A stretch of DNA of 64,000 nt from CAYPLH01 sp964411505. GTDB taxonomy: Bacteria > Bacillota > Clostridia > CAYPLH01 > DUMO01. Position 1 is the stretch's first letter. The number at the start of each line of letters is the position of its first letter. Location of the stretch: assembly GCA_964411505.1 (NCBI GenBank), contig CAYPLH010000014.1, forward strand, positions 10,512 to 74,511, written 5' to 3'. This document shows positions 9,726-18,177 of this stretch, piece after piece. The position numbers and the translations under genes were made by a program. The notes beneath the pieces are model-generated. The model ran no database searches and had not been told where the DNA came from. It saw only the letters and a list, made by a program, of their open reading frames with translations.

Positions 9726-10043
9726 TTACAGCAACCAAACGTAATCCTGTCGGCAATCCACAACGGCTGTTACATAAACAGTATCTTCCTGTATCTGATA
9801 AAGCACCATATAGTGCTTGCCAAACAGCAGTTTGCGGTATTTTTGAAAAGGAATCGTGTCATGTTGCAGCCATGGGTTGCGTTCCGGCATCGTTCCAAGG
9901 CTGTCTGTCATTTCAACAAAGGTATCTATCAGCCTGTTAGCAGCCGGTATGCTGACATTCGCAAGAAAACGCGCATGAGAAATAAGCATTTCCCAAGCGG
10001 TTTCCGCGATTTTTACTGTATAGGGCCTATTCTTTTCCGGCAT
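9726..10043 (-). CDS. RelE/ParE-family toxin
   Basis: 105-aa protein of the RelE/ParE fold: N-terminal YTVKIAETAWEMLISHARFL helix region, then IPFQKYRKLLFGKHYMVLYQI with the basic residues and strands typical of the family, ending in VVDCRQDY. The start is ATG at 10043, 17 bp inside the end of the upstream antitoxin gene, so the pair is coupled. A longer in-frame start at 10091 lies fully within the antitoxin and is unlikely. Whether it poisons ribosomes or gyrase cannot be told from sequence. The pair sits among broken genes but both frames look intact. Confidence 0.82.
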   Translation of the reverse strand: MPEKNRPYTVKIAETAWEMLISHARFLANVSIPAANRLIDTFVEMTDSLGTMPERNPWLQHDTIPFQKYRKLLFGKHYMVLYQIQEDTVYVTAVVDCRQDYVWLL

Positions 10044-10308
10044 TGGAAGCCTCCGCGACAGCCTTGCGCATGGCTGAGACCATTTCCTCAACGGAATAGG
10101 TACGTCCTTTTTGGATGTCGATTTCTGATTGCATCAGCTCTTCCTTGAGCTTCAACATACTTTCGCGCTGTGCAAACGCCGCTATATCCATCACCACAAG
10201 GTCGCCACTACCGTTTTTGGTCAGATAAACCGGTTTGCCTGTGCGTCTGCAAAGCTCGGAGATTTCATTGTAATTCTTGCGGATTGCTGCGGAAGGCCGT
10301 ATATTCAT
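10027..10308 (-). CDS. Phd/YefM-family antitoxin
   Basis: 93-aa antitoxin with the N-terminal DNA-binding fold of the Phd/YefM family: MNIRPSAAIRKNYNEISELC, then GKPVYLTKNGSGDLVVMDI. The C-terminal 40 residues are charged and would wrap the toxin. GGAGAG precedes the ATG. First gene of the pair, overlapping the RelE/ParE toxin. Such antitoxins autorepress their promoter, with the toxin as corepressor. The upstream minus-strand region is AT-rich with TATAAT-like sequences but no clear single promoter. Confidence 0.85.
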   Translation of the reverse strand: MNIRPSAAIRKNYNEISELCRRTGKPVYLTKNGSGDLVVMDIAAFAQRESMLKLKEELMQSEIDIQKGRTYSVEEMVSAMRKAVAEASNAGKE

Positions 10309-10402
10309 TATTGTTCACTCTCCTATAATAAGCAGTAATATTGTAGTCTTATTGTATGCTAATTATACTACTATATGCAGAGAATGTAAAGACTTAAAGA
10401 CT

Positions 10403-10679
10403 TTAAGATACTTTAATATAATTGAAATAGTAAAGGACGAGGCTGAAGGAGGTTATGTTCTGTTGATCCCAGATCTCAAAGGCTGCCTGACATGTGCTGA
10501 CAAGTTAGATAAAGGTATAGAAATGCTTGAGGATGCAAAAAAGCAAACTTCGCCTGCCAAAGTCTCTTCATAAAGAATTGGCTGAAAAATCAAAATATGA
10601 AGGGAACAGTATGAATCAATACTGCCTCTACCTTCTTAGTAAAAATAGTAGTACTATTGTTGAAAGTAGGAAAAAATAG
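10403..10679 (+). pseudogene. HicB-type antitoxin remnant with internal deletion
   Basis: Two out-of-frame pieces match the two halves of a HicB antitoxin. The first (from 10403) reads RYFNIIEIVKDEAEGGYVLL then IPDLKGCLTCAD, the N-terminal partial-RNase-H-like domain. The second, in another frame and ending at 10679, reads LPKSLHKELAEKSKYEGNS then MNQYCLYLLS, the C-terminal ribbon-helix-helix domain. About 25 residues between the halves are missing, no start codon is present and no HicA gene is nearby. It is a dead gene. Confidence 0.7.
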
Positions 10680-10832
10680 ACTCATTAATAGGAATCTTTT
10701 TTGACCTAACTTTCCAAAAGGGAGCCAGACGAACACAAACTGTTCATCTGGCTTGTGTTCGTTCGTATGAGCTCTTTTTAGCTCAACCAGTTAATCCTAA
10801 ATTTAACCTCTACTTATTCAACAATCTTAAGT

Positions 10833-10970
10833 TTATAGAAATTGTTTTAGCTGCTGGACAGTATCCTCTTCAATCTTAAGCAATTTTTCCATGAGTTTTA
10901 TAATACTTGGTTCTGCATTTTCATATTTTTTCAAGTTTTTGATTGCATCAATGATACCCCTCAACCCCAA
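10833..10970 (-). pseudogene. Unidentified C-terminal coding remnant
   Basis: About 45 codons open on the minus strand, ending in IKLMEKLLKIEEDTVQQLK and QFL before the stop. Helical, charged and protein-like, but there is no start or binding site. It looks like the tail of a lost gene; I do not recognise the family. Confidence 0.3.
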
Positions 10971-11145
10971 TGGTTGAAAGGATTCAGTGAGAGTTGTTTA
11001 TTTATGAGCTGTCAAACAAGCGGGGAGATGCGTTCTCCCTCCCCTTGTTTTTGGTTGAATGTCTTGTGAGAAGCTCAGTCGCTGCTCTCCCTCGCAAAGG
11101 TACCGGGTTCAACCCGAATTTTGTCGAATATTGTCGAACGCATAT

Positions 11146-11302
11146 GTAGTCCGCAAAAGAATATTCACTGTTTGTTAGTATAACTATAAAACAGTATTTA
11201 GTTGAAGGCAATAATCCAGATGCTCCCGGGATCCTTATTCCAATGATAAAGGACAGTATTGATTCCCGTAAAGCTTATAAGGTAGAAGCTGTTAATCTTT
11301 GA
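11146..11302 (+). pseudogene. Unidentified C-terminal coding remnant before a hairpin
   Basis: An open frame begins after a TAG and runs YLVEGNNPDAPGILIPMIKD then SRKAYKVEAVNL to TGA 11300-11302. It looks like a real protein tail with its own terminator-like hairpin directly behind. No start codon; family not recognised. Confidence 0.3.
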
Positions 11303-11315
11303 AATTAACAGCTTC
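11285..11315. terminator. 12-bp perfect hairpin
   Basis: Arms GAAGCTGTTAAT (11285-11296) and ATTAACAGCTTC (11304-11315) around a 7-nt loop, overlapping the stop of the upstream remnant. No long T-run follows, so termination would be weak. Confidence 0.45.
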
Positions 11316-11393
11316 ATGGAAAGTTAGGTCAAAAAATGCTGGTGTCAAGTCAGGGCTAAATTACAAATCACATGCTACATCTATAATTTGTAT

Positions 11394-11966
11394 TTATTTT
11401 AGCATACTTTCTAATTGATTTATACCATGTTTATAACATTCCTGAACTTCTTTAAGCATGCTTGAATAAAACGCAATCGCTGAATATTGCCTTTTTTTTG
11501 CTATCTCGATTGCTCGATTAGTATAAAATTTATTATATAGGTTTTCTAATTTGTATTTATACTCCTGAAAAAAAGAAGGCATCTTATCAGTTGAACCATC
11601 TAATACATGTCCCCTTTTATCTAAGGAATACAATGGTTCTGATACTTGTGCATTATAAAACAGTGTCCGCGCAATACCAAGTGTCCCAGTTGCATCTAAT
11701 TTGTCTGCATCAAATAAAATCTTAGCTTCTATGCTATCCGGAGGATTATCACTTCTAAATCTATGGGTTGATATACAAGATTTAACGTGCATAGCTTGTT
11801 TTTTACAAAACTTATTATTTATGAGATAGTTATATGCTTTTTTACTACCAACTTGAGCATGGCACAACTTAGAATTCTCAAATTGCTCTTGTCTGCCTAT
11901 ATCGTGAAGCAGACATGAAATAATTAAAACATCAATATTTATATTGCTCTCATATCTCTTAGCCAT
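11394..11966 (-). CDS. HD-domain phosphohydrolase, probably 5'-truncated
   Basis: 190 aa from ATG 11966. The HD signature is in LIISCLLHDIGRQEQFEN, followed by the third-motif STHRFRSDNPPDSIEAKIL and DADKLDATGTLGIARTLF, as in YedJ-like metal-dependent phosphohydrolases. Family members normally have a further 25-30 N-terminal residues supplying the first metal-ligand His. Upstream, the frame runs into the lon promoter (11977-12005), and the expected His position reads Asn in KGNFKCLYMAK. So the gene is either truncated by rearrangement or starts at an unusual site. Substrate unknown. Confidence 0.65.
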   Translation of the reverse strand: MAKRYESNINIDVLIISCLLHDIGRQEQFENSKLCHAQVGSKKAYNYLINNKFCKKQAMHVKSCISTHRFRSDNPPDSIEAKILFDADKLDATGTLGIARTLFYNAQVSEPLYSLDKRGHVLDGSTDKMPSFFQEYKYKLENLYNKFYTNRAIEIAKKRQYSAIAFYSSMLKEVQECYKHGINQLESMLK

Positions 11967-11976
11967 ATATAAACAT

Positions 11977-12005
11977 TTGAAATTCCCTTTGTTACAAGGT
12001 ATAAT
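11977..12005 (+). promoter_or_regulatory. Sigma-A promoter of lon
   Basis: TTGAAA at 11977-11982, exactly 17 bp, then TATAAT at 12000-12005; about 30 bp before the lon start. No CIRCE or CtsR-like repeat is visible next to it. Confidence 0.82.
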
Positions 12006-12034
12006 TGTTCTAACTAGTGAGGGGATGGTCAAAA

Positions 12035-14476
12035 ATGAAGAAACCAAAGAAAACAATCAAAGGGCAGGTTTTACCCCTTTTAACTTTGAAGGGGCTTAAT
12101 GTGTTTCCGACAATGAGTCTGCATTTTGATGTAGGTCGTACTAAATCAATAAAAGCACTTGAAGAAGCAATGATTAATAACCAGACTATTTTCCTGGTAG
12201 CGCAAAAAAATGATAAAAGCAACAATCCTGAAGTTAAAGATATTTGTAATGTAGGTACTATTTCAAAGATAAAGCAACTATTGAAATTACCTGGTGATAT
12301 TGTGCGGGTATCGGCAGAAGGTTTGAATCGCGCATCTATTGTTAATATGATTCAGTCCGAACCCTACTTTTTAGCAGATGTTTCTGAGAAAATAATTGAA
12401 TATGAAACTGATTATGATGTCGAAACCGAAGCATTAATAAGAAGTGTTCATTCAGCTTTTGAAGACTATGTAAAGCTAAGGAACAATTTGTCTCCAGATA
12501 TTGTGCTGTCAATAGCCATGAATAATAATATGAACGAGCTTTCAGATTTAATTGCTTCGAATATATTCTTCAGGTTTGATAAAAAACAGGAATTATTGAG
12601 TGAGTTCGATCCTAAGAAAAGACTTGAACTGCTTTTCAAAATCCTATTGAATGAAGTTGATATTTTGGAAGTTGAAAAAAATATCAATGCCAAAGTACGT
12701 AAGCAGATGGACAAGATGCAGAAGGAATATTACTTAAGAGAGCAGCTTAAGGTTATTCAAAAAGAGCTAGGAGATAATGAAGGTGTTTCGGGTGAAGTTG
12801 CTGAGTATAGGGAAAAAATGGGAAAACGCAATTTTCCTCAGGAAGTAGAAAACAAGGTGGAAAGAGAATTAGATCGTCTTGTTAAAACAGCACAGGGGTC
12901 TGCAGAAGGTTCTGTTATTAGGACATATCTAGATTGGATATTTGATTTGCCATGGGATAGAAGGACAAATGAAATCATTGATCTTGAGCGTGCTGAAAAA
13001 ATACTGGATGAGGATCACTATGGTCTCGAGAATGTAAAACAGAGAATTATTGAGCATCTCGCCATAAGAAATTTAAATAAAGATCTCAAAGGACCTATTC
13101 TATGTCTTGTAGGACCTCCTGGAGTTGGTAAGACATCTATTGCAAAATCTGTTGCTAGGGCTCTTAATAGAAACTATGTCAGAATGTCTTTGGGCGGTGT
13201 AAGGGATGAAGCAGAAATAAGGGGTCACAGAAGGACATATGTAGGTGCATTGCCGGGCAGGATTATAGCTGCTTTAAAACAGGCAAGATCTTCAAATCCG
13301 CTTATCTTAATGGATGAAATAGACAAGATGAGTAATGATTTTAGAGGGGATCCAGCTTCGGCACTTTTAGAGGTGTTAGACTCAGAGCAGAACTCTGCAT
13401 TCAGAGATAATTATTTGGAGCTGGCATTTGATCTTTCAGATGTGATGTTTTTGACTACTGCCAATACTTTGGATACCATACCACGACCGTTGTTGGACAG
13501 GATGGAGGTTATAAACCTAGCCAGCTATACTGAAGAGGAAAAGGTAAACATAGGTGTTAGGTACTTGCTGCCCAAACAGATGAGAGCTCATGGACTGAGG
13601 AAGAGTACACTAAGAGTGAGCGATGGGGTCATAAGAGATATTACAAATTATTACACTAGAGAAGCAGGGGTTCGTAATCTCGAAAGAGAGATTGGAAAGT
13701 TGTGCAGAAAATGCGTTAGGAAAATGCTTGCAGAAAGTAAAAAGTCATTAACAGTAAGTCCAAAAAACCTAGAGAAGATAATGGGCAGGAAGAAATTTAA
13801 GAGCAACAAAGCTAATGAAAAGGACGAGATAGGAGTTGCAACAGGTCTTGCTTGGACACCGGTGGGTGGAGATACTTTATTTATAGAAGTAACTCTTTTA
13901 GACGGTAGCGGAAAGCTTGAACTTACCGGACAACTGGGTGACGTTATGAAAGAATCAGCAAAGGCAGCGGTAAGTTATATCCGTTCCAGAGCGTCAGAAC
14001 TTGGGATTGAAAAGGATTTTTATAAAAACTATGATATACACATACATGTGCCTGAAGGTGCAGTGCCTAAAGATGGTCCGTCAGCGGGTATAACTCTAGC
14101 AACAGCTATGGTATCAGCGCTTACAGGTATACCTGTAAAACGTGATGTTGCCATGACTGGAGAAATAACGTTAAGAGGCAGAGTTCTTCCCATAGGTGGT
14201 TTGAAGGAAAAAGTGCTTGCAGCACACAGAGCAGGGATAAAAACAATTATAATTCCTGAGGATAATAACAGAGACATTGATGATATTCCCGAAAACGTAA
14301 GAAACAGCATTAATTTTGTGTCTGCGTCCAGAATGGAAACTGTACTTGAAACTGCACTTGAAAGAAAGAGTATGAGCTTTTACGGAGAAAGTATGTGTAT
14401 TGATGAGGACAAGGTTATTATTCCTGATCCGCAGCCGCTGGTAAGGGACATAGGTCAGGACACTAATTTTTATTAA
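12035..14476 (+). CDS. lon: ATP-dependent protease LonA
   Basis: 813-aa LonA serine protease that unfolds and degrades damaged and regulatory proteins in the cytoplasm. The N-terminal substrate-recognition domain starts at PLLTLKGLNVFPTM. The AAA+ domain has Walker A GPPGVGKT near residue 360 and Walker B LILMDEIDKM. The C-terminal protease domain has the catalytic dyad Ser683 (DGPSAGITLATA) and Lys726 (LKEKVLAAHRAG). The start is ATG 12035 behind GAGGGG. It has its own promoter and is convergent with mecA, sharing a bidirectional terminator. Confidence 0.97.
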   Translation: MKKPKKTIKGQVLPLLTLKGLNVFPTMSLHFDVGRTKSIKALEEAMINNQTIFLVAQKNDKSNNPEVKDICNVGTISKIKQLLKLPGDIVRVSAEGLNRASIVNMIQSEPYFLADVSEKIIEYETDYDVETEALIRSVHSAFEDYVKLRNNLSPDIVLSIAMNNNMNELSDLIASNIFFRFDKKQELLSEFDPKKRLELLFKILLNEVDILEVEKNINAKVRKQMDKMQKEYYLREQLKVIQKELGDNEGVSGEVAEYREKMGKRNFPQEVENKVERELDRLVKTAQGSAEGSVIRTYLDWIFDLPWDRRTNEIIDLERAEKILDEDHYGLENVKQRIIEHLAIRNLNKDLKGPILCLVGPPGVGKTSIAKSVARALNRNYVRMSLGGVRDEAEIRGHRRTYVGALPGRIIAALKQARSSNPLILMDEIDKMSNDFRGDPASALLEVLDSEQNSAFRDNYLELAFDLSDVMFLTTANTLDTIPRPLLDRMEVINLASYTEEEKVNIGVRYLLPKQMRAHGLRKSTLRVSDGVIRDITNYYTREAGVRNLEREIGKLCRKCVRKMLAESKKSLTVSPKNLEKIMGRKKFKSNKANEKDEIGVATGLAWTPVGGDTLFIEVTLLDGSGKLELTGQLGDVMKESAKAAVSYIRSRASELGIEKDFYKNYDIHIHVPEGAVPKDGPSAGITLATAMVSALTGIPVKRDVAMTGEITLRGRVLPIGGLKEKVLAAHRAGIKTIIIPEDNNRDIDDIPENVRNSINFVSASRMETVLETALERKSMSFYGESMCIDEDKVIIPDPQPLVRDIGQDTNFY

Positions 14477-14563
14477 GATAAGGTTGCGAAAGTTCACTGT
14501 CAAAGCGGATCAAAGAGTATGTTTATATAGTTGGTTATGTAATATTTGAAATATAAAAACATA

Positions 14564-14597
14564 AATAATAAGCACCTAGAAATAGGTGCTTATTATT
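14564..14597. terminator. Bidirectional terminator between lon and mecA
   Basis: Perfect 15-bp stem: AATAATAAGCACCTA (14564-14578) and its complement (14583-14597) with a GAAA tetraloop, A-rich on one side and T-rich on the other. It serves both convergent genes; the mecA stop codon lies inside the stem. Confidence 0.9.
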
Positions 14598-15208
14598 TCT
14601 ACTGCATTATGTGGAATTAATTTTGTACCGTACTCATTTAGGAATCCTTCATAAAACCCTGTGTTTAAAATTTTGTTTCCGTACTCACCTAAGGAAAACA
14701 AAATTTTACTGTTCATTAAAAAACTGTTTAATGTAAGCATTAGATAATAAGTTTCCTTAAATTTATATACAGTGCTTTCTCCCGTGTAATCATTTAATAA
14801 GGTTTTGCATAAATCACAAAGATCGTCAAAAGAATCAAAGGAATATAGGGAAATAGTTGGATACACTTTGGAATCCGGGCGTTTCTTTCTAATTCTTAAG
14901 TTCCTTTTTGTGTTTATCCGTTCTTTGATGTAGGAGTGTATTGTTTCAAAATCGTCTTCTTCGTCTAATAGCTTTGTTATCAGTATTACATATCCCCCAT
15001 CAGATTCAGGAGCAGCTTCAATTACAATCTGTGCATCCGATGTGTTGAAACCAAATTGGATCTCAGCCTGCTCAATCATATCCCAAAAAAGCTCTTGGGC
15101 GGCAAGGGAATTATAGTTTAAAGCAGTTATGTCAATATTTCTTTTCAACAAATCATTGTTTGTTATTCTTACTTTTATCTTATTATCACTTATCTTTTCA
15201 ATTTTCAT
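14576..15208 (-). CDS. mecA: Adaptor protein MecA
   Basis: 210-aa adaptor that delivers substrates to ClpC-ClpP. The N-terminal domain begins MKIEKISDNKIKVRITNNDL, as in MecA, followed by an acidic linker (LLDEEDDFE) and a C-terminal ClpC-binding domain with YSFDSFDDLCDLCKTL. Length fits the family. GGGTGAT precedes the start. It lies tail-to-tail with lon, so two proteolysis genes share a terminator. In clostridia MecA is linked to sporulation and stress control; the targets here are unknown. Confidence 0.88.
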   Translation of the reverse strand: MKIEKISDNKIKVRITNNDLLKRNIDITALNYNSLAAQELFWDMIEQAEIQFGFNTSDAQIVIEAAPESDGGYVILITKLLDEEDDFETIHSYIKERINTKRNLRIRKKRPDSKVYPTISLYSFDSFDDLCDLCKTLLNDYTGESTVYKFKETYYLMLTLNSFLMNSKILFSLGEYGNKILNTGFYEGFLNEYGTKLIPHNAVEIISTYF

Positions 15209-15461
15209 ATACTTATCACCCGGTTTCCATTAATATTTTCTAAAGCATACAAAAAAATGGTTTAAATACTACCAATTTTTTGTAGAGTGAAAGCTTTTGC
15301 AAATAGTTTGATATTTCAATACCATTTTACATTGAGTTTGTTTACTAGTCAATTCATATGGAAATCATGTAATACAAATTTAAAATTGCTGGCTATTGTT
15401 CATACCCCCCATATCATTCTTCATGTTTAAAAAAGCAGATTGAAGTCATTGAAATTTTTGA
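15209..15461. other. mecA-maf divergent spacer
   Basis: AT-rich divergent intergenic region with no coding sequence seen. It contains a 16-base string (AAAAAGCAGATTGAAG, 15430-15445) repeated exactly at 26605-26620 just before minC. Confidence 0.4.
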
Positions 15462-15490
15462 TTGAAAAGTATAACCTGTAAGGGTATAAT
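15462..15490 (+). promoter_or_regulatory. Sigma-A promoter of the maf-mreBCD operon
   Basis: TTGAAA (15462-15467), 17-bp spacer, TATAAT (15485-15490), about 40 bp before maf. Confidence 0.82.
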
Positions 15491-15529
15491 TTACGATATA
15501 TGGGAAGGGACTTTTAGGAAAGGATGTTT

Positions 15530-16111
15530 ATGAAGAAAATTATTTTGGCATCAGCGTCACCAAGACGAAAGGAGCTTTTGGAACAAATAGGATTAGCATT
15601 TGATATTATACCCTCGGATATAGATGAAGAAATTGAAGCAAGGACTAGCCCAGAGCAGTATGCATGTACATTATCTCGAAGTAAAGCAATAGATGTAGCA
15701 GGGCATTTGGCAAAAGGGGCGTTGGTTATAGGGGCTGATACTATAGTTATTCTTGGAGACAGCATTTTAGGAAAGCCAGAAAGTAGGGATGACGCTTTTT
15801 TGATGCTTAAAAGCTTGCAGGGAAACTGGCATGAAGTAATTACTGGTATTACCGTAGTTGATACTACTGACAACAAGGTGGTTTCGGATTGTGAAAAAAC
15901 TAGGGTAAAGATGCGGCAGCTTAGTGATGATATGATACATGCATATATTAAAACAGGCGAGCCAATGGACAAGGCTGGCGCATATGGTATTCAAAAGTTT
16001 GGTTCATTACTTGTAGAAAGGATTGAAGGTTGTTATTATAATGTAGTAGGACTCTCATTGGTTAGATTAGGTTTAATTTTTGAAGAATTTGGATTTAAGC
16101 TTTTAAAGTGA
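15530..16111 (+). CDS. maf: Maf-like nucleotide pyrophosphatase
   Basis: 193-aa Maf/Ham1-superfamily enzyme that hydrolyses noncanonical or canonical nucleoside triphosphates (the dTTP/UTP group is most likely) and is linked to septum arrest. Family motifs are KKIILASASPRRKELL at the N-terminus, VIGADTIVILG with the catalytic Asp near residue 70, and AGAYGIQ. The second ATG (15530) is chosen because AGGAAAGGA lies 6 nt before it. It heads the maf-mreB-mreC-mreD-mrdA run. Confidence 0.93.
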   Translation: MKKIILASASPRRKELLEQIGLAFDIIPSDIDEEIEARTSPEQYACTLSRSKAIDVAGHLAKGALVIGADTIVILGDSILGKPESRDDAFLMLKSLQGNWHEVITGITVVDTTDNKVVSDCEKTRVKMRQLSDDMIHAYIKTGEPMDKAGAYGIQKFGSLLVERIEGCYYNVVGLSLVRLGLIFEEFGFKLLK

Positions 16112-16190
16112 TGTTTGCATGTCGATAATAAACATATAGTACAACAAAATGTACAGGCTTTAAAGCAAAACAATTAGGAGGATATTGTAT

Positions 16191-17213
16191 ATGAAATTAT
16201 TTTCCAGAGATATCGGCATAGATCTTGGAACAGCAAATACGTTAGTTCACATAAGGGGTAAAGGTATAGTAATTAAGGAACCTTCGGTGGTCGCAATAAA
16301 TAATAACACTAATAAGGTTCTCTCGGTAGGTAATGATGCAAAGCAAATGATAGGCAGAACGCCTGGCAATATTGTCGCAATAAGACCAATGAAAGATGGC
16401 GTTATTGCAGATTTTAACGTAACATCAGCAATGCTTCGGTATTTTATTAAAGCGGCTATGAGCAATGGTGGATTTGGCAAACCGAGAGTAGTAATTTGTG
16501 TTCCTTCAGGAGTTACTGAAGTGGAAAAGCGTGCGGTTGAGGAAGCAACGCTGCAAGCTGGTGCAAAAGAAGCATATCTTATAGAAGAGCCTATGGCAGC
16601 AGCTATAGGAGCAAAATTACCAGTAGAAGAGCCGTCTGGGAGTATGGTCGTGGATATTGGTGGTGGCACAAGTGAGGTTGCAGTTATTTCATTAGGGGGT
16701 ATTGTAGCAAGCAAGTCGCTGCGAGTTGCCGGTGATGAAATGGATGAAGCAATTGTTCAATATATAAAAAAAGAATACAACTTGCTTATTGGCGAAAGAA
16801 CAGCTGAACAGGTTAAAATGACCATAGGCGCAGCTGTTAGGTATCCGGACGAGAAAACCATGCAGATATGTGGAAGGGATCTTTTGACCGGGCTTCCTAA
16901 GGATATCACCATTACTTCAATAGAAATAGCAGAGGCATTAAGTGAACCGGTTAATTCAATAGTTGACGCAATAAAGTTAACTTTAGAGAAAACGCCTCCT
17001 GAATTGGCAGCTGACATCATGGACAGGGGTATTATGCTTACAGGTGGAGGAGCACTTTTGAATGGTTTTGACACACTTCTTCGTGAAGAAACCGGGATAT
17101 CTGTTAATATTGCAGAAGATCCATTGGATTGTGTTGTTATGGGTACAGGGAAGGTGTTGGAAGAGATTGAAACATTAAAAAGAGTTTTGTTATCTCCGAA
17201 AAGACAAAGATAA
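16191..17213 (+). CDS. mreB: Rod-shape protein MreB
   Basis: Actin-like ATPase (340 aa) that forms membrane-bound filaments and steers the cell-wall elongation machinery. Signatures are DIGIDLGTANTLVH (phosphate 1), VDIGGGTSEVAVISLGG (phosphate 2) and MLTGGGALL (adenosine motif). ATG 16191 follows AGGAGG by 9 nt. Followed by mreC, mreD and a class B penicillin-binding protein. The 90-bp gap to mreC holds a palindromic repeat (17225-17275). Confidence 0.97.
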   Translation: MKLFSRDIGIDLGTANTLVHIRGKGIVIKEPSVVAINNNTNKVLSVGNDAKQMIGRTPGNIVAIRPMKDGVIADFNVTSAMLRYFIKAAMSNGGFGKPRVVICVPSGVTEVEKRAVEEATLQAGAKEAYLIEEPMAAAIGAKLPVEEPSGSMVVDIGGGTSEVAVISLGGIVASKSLRVAGDEMDEAIVQYIKKEYNLLIGERTAEQVKMTIGAAVRYPDEKTMQICGRDLLTGLPKDITITSIEIAEALSEPVNSIVDAIKLTLEKTPPELAADIMDRGIMLTGGGALLNGFDTLLREETGISVNIAEDPLDCVVMGTGKVLEEIETLKRVLLSPKRQR

Positions 17214-17224
17214 ATGCATAAAGG

Positions 17225-17275
17225 TAGTGTATCGAGGGTCTTCTCCTATGGCTAAAGTCATGGGCATTAAACCCC
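17225..17275 (-). repeat. CCATGACTAAAGTCATGG-type palindrome, copy in mreB-mreC gap
   Basis: An 8-bp stem with two G-T pairs, CCTATGGC-TAAA-GTCATGGG, preceded by CGAGGGTCTTCT. The same flank-plus-palindrome layout recurs at 60354-60393 and, inverted, at 60047-60088. On the opposite strand it resembles the right end of IS200/IS605 elements, where a stem with a TTTA/TTAG loop is followed by the cleavage site (comparison from memory). Confidence 0.5.
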
Positions 17276-17303
17276 ATAAGATAATGAAGGGAGAACTTTT
17301 TAG

Positions 17304-18140
17304 TTGAAGCTGCTCAAAAGTAAATGGATTTGGTTGTTAACCATTTCAATTGTTTTAATAATAGTGATGGGTTTAACTTCAGACTATGGTAACAAATCGA
17401 ATATTATCAGCAGCATTATCAGTGTTCCCTTGACTCCGATTCAAAAGCTTATTTCAATGACAGACAATAAGATAAGTGAAACTAGGGAAATGTTCAGGGA
17501 TATGAGTGCAGTGAAACAGGAAAACGAAGCTCTTAAAGTTGAATTGGAGCGTCTTAAAAAAGAAAACAGGGAGCTGCAGGAATATAAAGTAAAGAATGAA
17601 GAGCTTGTGAGGCTGCTTGATATAAAAAATCAATTTAGCGAGTATGAACCAATTGGAGCAAACATTATTGCTAAAGATCCCGGAAACTGGTTTAATACAT
17701 TCAAGATTGACAGAGGCATAAATGAAGGGATCCACAAAAATAGCCCTGTAATCAACGCTGATGGACTTGTGGGAAGAGTAGCAGCAAGCCAGCCTTTTAG
17801 TTCACAGGTAATATCGTTAATTGATACTAATACAACGGTAAGTGCAAAAATAATACGAACACGTGATCCTGTCAGGATAAGAGGCGATCTTTCCCTTATA
17901 AATGAGGGTTTGTGCATTATGGACTACATATCTCCTGATTCGAACATACAAGTAGGTGATACTGTAGAAACGTCAGGACTAGGAGGTATTTATCCTAAGG
18001 GGATTATGATTGGAACGGTAATTGAAATAAGGGAGATCAGCAGTGAGGCTAATAGATATGCATTGGTTCGACCATCAGTAGACTTTCGGCGTCTAGAAGA
18101 CGTGCTTGTTTTGAAAACAGCTATTGAGTTGGAAAAGTAG
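17304..18140 (+). CDS. mreC: Rod-shape protein MreC
   Basis: 278-aa bitopic membrane protein that links MreB to periplasmic/extracellular penicillin-binding proteins. One N-terminal transmembrane segment (about residues 8-24), a coiled coil at about 62-108 rich in Glu/Lys, then the two beta-barrel MreC core (ANIIAKDPGNWFNTFKIDRG). The TTG start (17304) follows GGGAGAAC. Lies between mreB and mreD. Confidence 0.95.
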   Translation: MKLLKSKWIWLLTISIVLIIVMGLTSDYGNKSNIISSIISVPLTPIQKLISMTDNKISETREMFRDMSAVKQENEALKVELERLKKENRELQEYKVKNEELVRLLDIKNQFSEYEPIGANIIAKDPGNWFNTFKIDRGINEGIHKNSPVINADGLVGRVAASQPFSSQVISLIDTNTTVSAKIIRTRDPVRIRGDLSLINEGLCIMDYISPDSNIQVGDTVETSGLGGIYPKGIMIGTVIEIREISSEANRYALVRPSVDFRRLEDVLVLKTAIELEK

Positions 18141-18177
18141 GTAGTCTTAAAAGGCGGGAGGCTGGAAGGGTGGAAAG

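Larger units (their letters stand above)
10697..11336. mobile_element. 640-bp relic bounded by 20-bp perfect inverted repeats
   Basis: Perfect inverted repeats: TTTTTTGACCTAACTTTCCA at 10697-10716 and its complement at 11317-11336. The interior carries a hairpin with CGAACACAA/TTGTGTTCG arms, two short coding remnants and two more hairpins, but no transposase. No target-site duplication is obvious. A third half-copy lies at 9584, so the element may originally have spanned 9.58-11.34 kb. Best described as a non-autonomous or collapsed element; family not identified. Confidence 0.45.

Noticed and set aside
9559..9744. 61-aa ORF after the radical-SAM fragment
   Set aside because: No binding site; it spans the TTGACCTAACTTTCCA repeat and a terminator-like AAAAGCCCG..CGGGCTTT hairpin, so it is non-coding.
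11090..11130. CCGGGTTCAACCCG resembling a tRNA T-arm
   Set aside because: No acceptor, D or anticodon arms can be built around it; it is an isolated hairpin in decayed DNA.
12466..12714. Minus-strand ORFs inside lon, mreB, maf and other housekeeping genes
   Set aside because: They are antisense shadows of strongly conserved coding sequence, with no ribosome-binding sites or protein-like composition.
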